Source: Casuarina equisetifolia
Taxonomy: Eukaryota; Streptophyta; Magnoliopsida; Fagales; Casuarinaceae
Assembly (NCBI GenBank): GCA_028551475.1
Contig: CM052355.1
Span: forward strand, 16,575,543 to 16,639,542
Length of the DNA stretch: 64,000 bases
Direction: 5' to 3'
Shown here piece by piece: positions 56,728-64,000 of the stretch (positions within the stretch are counted from its first letter, which is position 1; each line of letters starts with the position of its first letter). Under the pieces are notes generated by a model. The model did not search any database. It was not told the DNA's origin and worked only from the letters and a program-made list of their open reading frames with translations. A program made the translations under genes and the position numbers.

Positions 56728-59240
56728 CAAATCGGCGACCTCTCTCTCTCTCTCCTTTCCTTCATTTCACATACGCATAGCTTACAGTACAACAAAGTTA
56801 CTCACAAATTACGAAGTTTCTCATTCGTTGCCGCGGCTTTTGCCGTCAATGATTTAGGTGAGTCCAAAGTCCACGTTCAAAGTTTGAATAAATCAATGAA
56901 GTTTACTAGCAATTACATTCACATTAGGGAAAAGTTGATTAAGGAAAGGACAATCTTCCTTTCAGGTTACCATCATCGTCTCTTTCACTTCATTGATTCA
57001 TGAGTAATCAGTCTCTTTTTTATTTTTCTGAAAAATTGCATTTCCCACTAAAGAAAGTGGGGAGCATAAATTTTTTATAGATGGAGAGCGGGGACGGAGA
57101 GGCACTCACCAAAATCAATTACTTACTATTCTATTAACTTAAAGAATATCTGCACCATGGGGGATCCATCGTTATCGATTGGCCCTACTTCCATCTATAG
57201 TCTCTCAGTTGACTTCCTAGTGGAGAAAACCAGTTGCGAATCAACGGCCCTGATTCCCCACCCCCCTCCCATTCTTTTTCTTTTTTCTTTTTTCTTTTTC
57301 CTGAATAAATGCTGATTGATTGACAGGAAGAAAAATCAAAAGAAATGAAATAAATGATGCATCCTTGCTTTCCCGGTCTTAGCGCAGCCCATGGCCTTCA
57401 CGTGTGTACGTTTCTCACCCTTTTTCAGTCAAACGCTGTGTGAAAGCAGGTTTGCTAAAGAAGCAATTAGTGTCTTCATTGGCTTATAGCCAAAGAACAC
57501 TTTTTCTGCATCAAGAAAATATAATATTTCTAGGTCATACAATGAGGAACAGAGAAACTATTTTGATGTGGATTCTTTATTGGTCTGCGAGAGGGGAATA
57601 TTCTCACATACAAAGAAGATTTGATATTAAGAATATTAGGGATGTGTGATGCTTATCAATATAATTTTCAACATACTTTTCATCTTGAATATTGAGAAAT
57701 GCTTACTATAGAGACTTGGTCCATGAGTAATGGACTTGTACATTTAAACCTTACACTGTGATGTAATGTTAAAAGGTTTAACTCTTTTCTTTAAATTGGT
57801 TATAAGAGAGAGATTAGCAATTCACATTTAAAAGACATACTTTTTACTATAAGTCAAGTTGGACAACTCACTTTTTCTAAGGAGTGCTTGCCTTGATTTA
57901 TGTTAAAAATACTTACCTTTTTTTTTTATTTAAAAGAAATAATTATTAAGAACAGATGATATGTTCACATATTATGAAGAGTCTATGTTAAAAATATTCA
58001 TTCATATCATTTTCAATAGATTGATTATTTCCTTCCAAAAATCAAGTTTATAGGGTTTGGAAGTTTGGGATTGGTCCTAGAAAAGTTTGCACAACAGTTC
58101 ATGTAGAACTATTCTAAGATATTCTATAAGTACAACTTTTAATTGGAGCAATCCACTACATTTCATTTGCCTGCCATCCCTATGTAGATTGTAAAATCCA
58201 GATCTTATAAATCTTCCTAACAAACGTGTGTTACTCTAATGGTATATGACATCAAAGAAACATAAAATCATCTTAAATCATCTAGTTTAGTAGTGTGATT
58301 CCATAATATAATGTGTTATGTGCCTTGGAGGAAGACTTAAGTGATTTAGTGATTTGAACCCACATTATTCATAACATTTCCACCCACTAAGAATTCAAGC
58401 TTTTTTTCTTCTCTTTATTCTTGTGCATAACTATTTTGAATAGTGGAAAGAAAAAGAGAAATCAGAAATGTTTCTTTGAAGGAAACCAACCTGCAAATGT
58501 TCAAAGATCTATCTTTTTTATCTTCCTTTTTATGATCATATATGTTCCCTATATTTATAGTTTTACCTAATAGATCAAGCAAACATAAACTACCTCTAGA
58601 ATTCTACCAAACAACAGAAAATGAGTTGACAAATTCTAAGAGACTAAGTCTTGCTAATAAACTTTAGAGATTCGGTCTTGCTAACAAACTCTCGGAAACT
58701 TGGTCTTGTTTACTTTTACGTAGATTGCATGGATTCCTTATTATCCAAGCAATTAACATAAACTCTTTATATGAGTTTTATTAAATAACATAAATGACAT
58801 TTAAATCTGTAAGACAATGTTTCCTTGGCTAGTTATTAAGGGGAAATAGAGCATCCAATATAGGCTTTTCAACCTTGGAATCACATAGATTACTAGGTAG
58901 TCCTTTGTCATTCTGAGAAGAAAGCCACGAATATAATCTTTGCAAGCTTGCGGCGACTTCTATATAGCAAGTGTAATATTCATTCGAGGGACATGCCATG
59001 ACTAGACATCATCATGAATAATGTCGTGGGTCACAATAAATTCCTGTTGTATAAATAGGAACCTTAAACTCTACGAATGCAAGTCTCCTAGTGTTGAGGA
59101 TATTTGTGCACAAGTAAATTTCAACATACGACCTAGAACAATTTTGTTACATAGTTTCTTGTCTTATATTATTAAATGACGTTTTGGCTACTGGGTTCTT
59201 TAGAAAATGTCATCAATAGTTTGTAGTTATTTATTTTTTA
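56728..59240. other. intergenic, no gene recognised
   Basis: AT-rich DNA with C/T-rich runs near 56740 and 57265. Around 57120-57420 is a more balanced patch without a family-like protein. No element termini could be set. Confidence 0.4.
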
Positions 59241-59244
59241 TTTT

Positions 59245-59345
59245 TATTTTTTTGGGGCAAATGGGGGATGGGGAGAGTTGGTGTCTAGCCCGAGACCTTT
59301 TAGTTTCAAGTAGTATGGATTACTACGAATTGAGCCAACGCCTAT
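59245..59345 (-). mobile_element. possible diverged tRNA-derived SINE
   Basis: Read on the minus strand, TTGGCTCAATTCG resembles a Pol III A box (TGGCTCAATGG) and GGTCTCGGGCTAGACACC a damaged B box region. A T-rich run (59228-59252 on the plus strand) would be the A-rich tail. No clear target-site duplication was found. Confidence 0.4.
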
Positions 59346-60477
59346 CAACTATAATCAAGTTGTTGTTGGTCATTTTTTTTTTACATAAATTCTTATTCAT
59401 TTGGAAAAGGAAGTCTCTAACATGTTAATTAAAAAAAAGAGTTCAAAAGATGGTGATTTCTCTCTCAATTGTTGCTTTGAGACTAAATTCCTCTGGGGAA
59501 AAAGGGACAAAAAAGAGAGGAAAAAAAAAACCTGTTGGCTTTAAGGCAATCCATAAGGGGATTGAATTGAGTTGTGTGATTCTAGGCTTTTTTCTTTTAA
59601 TTTTTTTAATCTAATTTTTCCTAAACACACTTTGATTTGGTTTTTGTACATGTAAACAGTACGAAATTATGGTATTATCTTAAGAGAATATGAATAGCTC
59701 AAATGCTCGTAATGAATCCAAATGAAATATATTGCTGCCATTTGCATTTCCATACGTAATCAATAATCCCATACTTGATTCAAAATAATAATAACAAAAA
59801 AAAAAAATTGATCACGCACAAGTAGTCAGGAAGAGAGAAATTAATACAATGTTCGGTAGTTTAGTTTTAACCTTTCCTCCATCCGCTATCCCCTTATCTA
59901 AACCGATTAGAGTCCTTCTCCACCTAAGTTGGTTTAGCTCTTACAAAAGGAATATAATTCGCTCACTTAAACAAAATTTCTCCAATCTTAAGGAATCAAC
60001 CTTTAACTTGCGTATCCACACGAAAATAAATAGCTCAAACAATCAATTTTAGCAAACCTAAAACCAAAATACATATAGGATTTTTGGATAGAAACCCTAG
60101 AACTTAACCCCTCCCAGTTTACCTAACAAATCTTTCCTCAAAATACAATATAATCACAGATCAGTAACTAGCGAGGTGATACAAGTAAATGTCAAGCTAT
60201 TTCAGTTTGCGAACGATTTTCACCAAGTTCTCGGAATATCCAACTCAATGTCTGCATCTTCCTCTTCGAATCTCAGTACACAAAGCACTTTGGAACGATT
60301 GACAGCATCAACCGAAGGATTTCCTCTGATGCAGGCTTGCCTTAAGAGCCTTATTCGGAGAGACTGAAAACTGCAATCGCCTGAATGTTCCATTTTTCCC
60401 AAATGAGTAGAAGGGTGTGGCTTATTTAAAACATTTAAGGTCTTGCTTATTTAAAGAGTATTTATGTTTTTTAAATG
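59346..60477. other. intergenic, possible old repeat
   Basis: The stretch 59800-60400 resembles in layout the 41.2 kb repeat-like region (TTGATCA..., then a GTTCGGTAGTTTAG-type phrase and ACCGATTAGAG). It may be a remnant of the same dispersed family. The open frame at 60176-60367 resembles no family. Confidence 0.35.
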
Positions 60478-60485
60478 CATTCTTA

Positions 60486-60517
<32 letters not shown>

Positions 60518-60648
60518 AAACGCACACACCCGGGGAAGGGGGAGGGACGGGGTTCGAACCCATGACTAGGTGGACTCACCGGTCAGGGTTTGGCTCAGTG
60601 TCTTTAACCACTGAACTAGGGCCCCCGCCCATCATTCTTATATTTATT
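60478..60648 (-). mobile_element. tRNA-derived SINE with target-site duplication
   Basis: Body 60494-60632. On the minus strand it starts GGGCGGGGGCCCTAGTTCAG, with an A box CTAGTTCAGTGG (60608-60619) and a perfect B box GGTTCGAACCC (around 60551-60561), and ends in an A/T-rich tail. CATTCTTATATTTATT occurs on both sides (60478-60493 and 60633-60648), a 16-bp target-site duplication without mismatch. It is a recent, complete insertion by plant SINE standards. The G-rich GGGTGTGTGCG before the tail recalls Au-type SINEs, but the family is not certain. Confidence 0.85.
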
Positions 60649-62944
60649 CATTATTCCTAAGTGAATTAATTGTTTATATGACTATAGGTTGAGAAGTATA
60701 TTTCACATTTGAAAATATATTTTATAGCTAATTCATTAAAAAGATTTGAAGTTGTTACAACACTAAAATTAGTTTGTTATCAACCCCTATGTATAGGAAA
60801 TCTAAAATTTAAAGGCAAGTTAAACAGTTAAGAGACTCAGAATCGTTGATTGTACTATTTTAGATAAAACTTTGCATCGAAGGAAAAGTTATTTATTTAT
60901 TTTATGAAATACTAAACATAGTTTTTAGGTTTGAGATCTTACATTTTGCAAAAGATATAAAAGGATGATACAAAAATTAAATTTATTTTTTTAAATTCTA
61001 AATCAATACTTACTAAATATTTTAAGAAGAATCTGATCTTGGTTTTAGAAAGAAAACAACTTTTCCAACCGAATTTGGTCTGTGTTCTCGTCAACCTTTG
61101 GTGCTTATAGTACTCAATAACCTCAAATCTACATAGAATGTTGACAGAGAGGGTCTTGTTTATCATGGTTTGTTGACCTGAAAGAATGGGGCCCCTGAAT
61201 TCTGATTTCTAACTTCCGGGAAACCTACATAAAGTAGTGTGGTGCAACGAAAGAACTTATTGCCATGACAATGACATCTCATTGACATTATTATTAATAC
61301 ATTGCCTTGTTATATATGGAAGTATTTGTTTTCCTTATGGGTTGATTTTGGGAGATTAAATAAGCCTTCTATCATAATATTAGAACCTAAGTGTTAATTG
61401 GAGTACTTCATTGCTTGTAAGTTGTGCTCTTATGAAATAACGTTATTATTTTCAAGGCAAGCAAACATGTTAAAACCTGAATATCTATACTATAATTTTA
61501 ATATATTAACTTGTTGTACTTCTTCTCTTTTGGCTTACTTAGTTAGTCAAAAAAGAAAAAGTCACATATTTGCAACAGTTTAAAAGCTTTTGTCTCCCAC
61601 CCAGTCACGCATGACAAACTAAAGTTGCTTCAGACTTTTCTCATTTGGAAGTAACCGAAAGAATTTCAAACTTGTCCTTCAGCCAGGGACTTGGATTAGT
61701 TAGAGAAAAGAAAACAATCTTACTACTTTTCTCTCTCAATGGAATCATTTACCGATTAGAAAAAGAAGAAAGCCGCGTAAAGTTTTAGGAAGTTGCAAGA
61801 CATAAGTTAAAAGTAACATGCTAAGAAGAGAAGTCGTAAGAGCAGTGGTTGCAAAATGATGCCTAAAGGGTACATTTGTGACATTGTGAGAATCCTCACA
61901 TGCTTAAAATGGAACACCTAAAGACATAGATGAGTGCTTTCCTGTGACCAGTACTTAGTGTAGATTTTGGATAGCGTGGAGTCTTTAATATCAAAGGAAC
62001 TTGTAGAAGTTGAAGATAAAACGCACAAGGAAATTCCTTGTCTTCCTGATAAGATTTTAGAAAAAAAATTGTTGACAAATGCGTTTTCACCCATTTTAGA
62101 GGAAGTTAAAGATACTTATTGATGAAACTACCTATAACCTAGGGGTGGTACCCTAAGTTATGGTTATACACCCTCAAGTGTAGGAAGTACCTCCTTTTGT
62201 TATTACCTTGATGGATTTAACAAAGTTGTTATAGTCTTAAGCAACATTGATGTCATAGTGACTATAATAATTAGATATTGACTGTTCTTAGCTTCATGCT
62301 TGGATTCTTTTAGTAAATTCATCATTCAAATGATGCCTGGTAGAGATGCCATCCTTAAAGTGTAAGTTAGCTTTGACTGTTGTGGACTGAGGATACAATG
62401 AAAAGAAAAGAAAAAAAGGTAACTAAAGGGCTTTTACTAAATGTCGTTCACGGAGCTAAAATTGTAGAGACCATTCAAAGATAGTGACGAGACGTACAGG
62501 TAAAAGAAAATCTAGAGCCTGGTATCAACCTAGTCTACAACAAAATTATGTGTTACCATTGGAGAATATTGAGACTAAAAAGTCAAGTATTTAAAATAGA
62601 TATTTCTAGGGAAGAGATATTTGATGACTCTTACTATTAACATGTTGAAATGATTACTTCAACAATAAGTAATTCATTGTAAATAAATGTATAGTTCAGT
62701 TAGAATATACATCAAAGAGATCTTAACTTCAAAACTTATCTCTCACCCTTTTTACCCAACTCAAAACTCACTGATTGAAGTTATATATTTGGTTAACGTA
62801 ATCAATGATGGTTCAATCTTATAGCAAAAGCAATATAACCTGCAAGAATGTTGGTGCTAGAATTATTGTAGGTATGATGATAAAATTATTAGCACTTTGA
62901 AGAATGTTCAATATATACACATTTGAAAAGAGAATTACTTTAGG
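60649..62944. other. intergenic, no gene recognised
   Basis: AT-rich DNA. No family-like frame, hairpin or element boundary was found. Confidence 0.4.
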
Positions 62945-63170
62945 AATGATGAAGGGTAATAAGTGTTACTTCAATATCCTTTAGTTAATAAGTGTTCTGT
63001 GAAAGCAGAGGCATTAAAATTTCTAAAAGCAGTCTGGTAATGATGAAGGGTAATAAGGAATGATGCTTGTTACTTCATATCATAAAGTCGACGCATTCAG
63101 TTGGTGATGATGAAGGGTAATAAGGAATGATGCTCGAGAATTCATATTCAAGTTGACGCATTCAGTTGTG
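62945..63170. repeat. degenerate tandem repeat, unit about 67 bp
   Basis: ATGATGAAGGGTAATAAG occurs at about 62946, 63040 and 63107. The last two sit in near-complete 67-bp units that also share GGAATGATGCT and GACGCATTCAGTTG. The first copy is partial. Confidence 0.75.
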
Positions 63171-63640
63171 GCATCTTCTCCGGGTGATGCGCCTTCAGAT
63201 CCTATTCCATTACTGCAGTGGCACTTGTCAAAGAGCTGAAATGGATGCGACAATCGCGGCCAACGGGCTGTGAATCCGATACAACAAATCGGCATTGCCC
63301 GCATGGCAGATAGAGACTGACAGCGTCATCATTGCCTAGACCGATTTGCCGTGTTCAAAAGGTCACGGCTCCCCTCCTAGGAACCGACGCACATGAAAAT
63401 GATTGACAATGGTACAGGCGGCCGACACATTTCAAGCCCGTGGCATCATGAAACTGAGACCGCGCAGCCAGAGCTTTGTACTGTTCGCTGTTCGGCATTT
63501 TGAAAATTGTGAAGACAATTTCCCTTGTTACTTTAGGTAAGAAGTCGTCAGCAAGCTGATGACGGGAATCCGAGACGGCAAGACAACTGCGCGAACAACT
63601 TACTTTCTTAGAAGTCTCTCAGTAACTTCGCCTAGAAGCT
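63171..63640. other. GC-richer island, identity unknown
   Basis: This stretch is clearly more GC-rich than its flanks but has no open frame with a recognisable protein. It begins right after the 67-bp repeats. It could be a CpG-rich promoter, a fragment of a transposon or captured DNA; the sequence alone does not decide. Confidence 0.35.
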
Positions 63641-64000
63641 ACGTAGAAACTTGGAGTGCATGGGTCCAAATGGTTTATTGTTATTCAGTGTTAAGAGTCC
63701 ATTAAAAAATTAAATTCCATCTTTTGCTCCCTAGGTCGTGAACAAAGAGTTTCGCTAAAATAATTGCCACATGTTTCACTAATGTACTAAATCTCATATC
63801 AAAAGTCTAGAAATATGAAATAATAACTAATAGAGAAAGGAAGTCCTTAATTTAATATTGTAAGGTTTTAAATTAGATATGAGTTATTTTTTATAATTTT
63901 TAATATAATATCAAAATCAAATTCTTCTTTAACATTTTCATGAATTGTGCTAAAGTTTAGAGCTCATATTTGTGTAACACAATTTGTGGTTGTGCCCAAG
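63641..64000. other. AT-rich window end
   Basis: Nothing recognisable. Confidence 0.4.

Overview
The window is plant nuclear DNA, most likely from a eudicot. Evidence: genes with GT-AG introns and polypyrimidine acceptors, two single-exon PPR genes, plant families (DUF569, HIPL, GT14 glucuronosyltransferase), plant LTR, LINE and SINE elements, and microRNA hairpins resembling miR3627/miR4376. The species cannot be named from the sequence.

Layout. At 1.9-8.2 kb, minus strand, lies a 16-exon FAD/NAD(P)-binding flavoprotein of the HI0933 family. At 8.9-10.4 kb (+) is an intronless PLS/E-type PPR gene, and at 11.9-13.1 kb (-) a DUF569 (fascin-like) gene. From 14.2 to 25.5 kb the DNA is transposon-derived: a solo LTR, then a decayed Copia element whose 3' LTR is split by a 5.4 kb LINE with a perfect 12-bp target-site duplication. 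At 26.5-40.0 kb three plus-strand genes follow closely: a secreted, probably GPI-anchored HIPL quinoprotein-dehydrogenase-like protein, a P-type PPR protein like the At5g39980 product, and a GT14 (GlcAT14-type) glycosyltransferase with a 3.9 kb intron. From 40.0 to 64.0 kb the DNA is AT-rich and without recognisable protein genes.

The most unusual feature is in that last stretch. Between 51.6 and 56.8 kb, four hairpins resembling MIR3627/MIR4376 (miR7122 superfamily) lie on the minus strand. Three have a TATA-like box about 68-70 bp upstream of the stem, all four have a possible 5' splice site downstream, and two share a conserved possible 3' splice site further on. They look like tandemly duplicated, spliced pri-miRNA genes at different stages of decay.

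The protein genes have no obvious shared pathway, although the HIPL and GT14 products both act in the secretory pathway or at the cell surface and both PPR proteins probably act in organelles. From memory, the set 'FAD oxidoreductase, HIPL, PPR, GlcAT14A' matches Arabidopsis At5g39940-At5g39990, and 'DUF569 next to PLS-E PPR' matches At3g28630-At3g28660, so the order probably reflects old eudicot synteny. All splice sites were read by eye.
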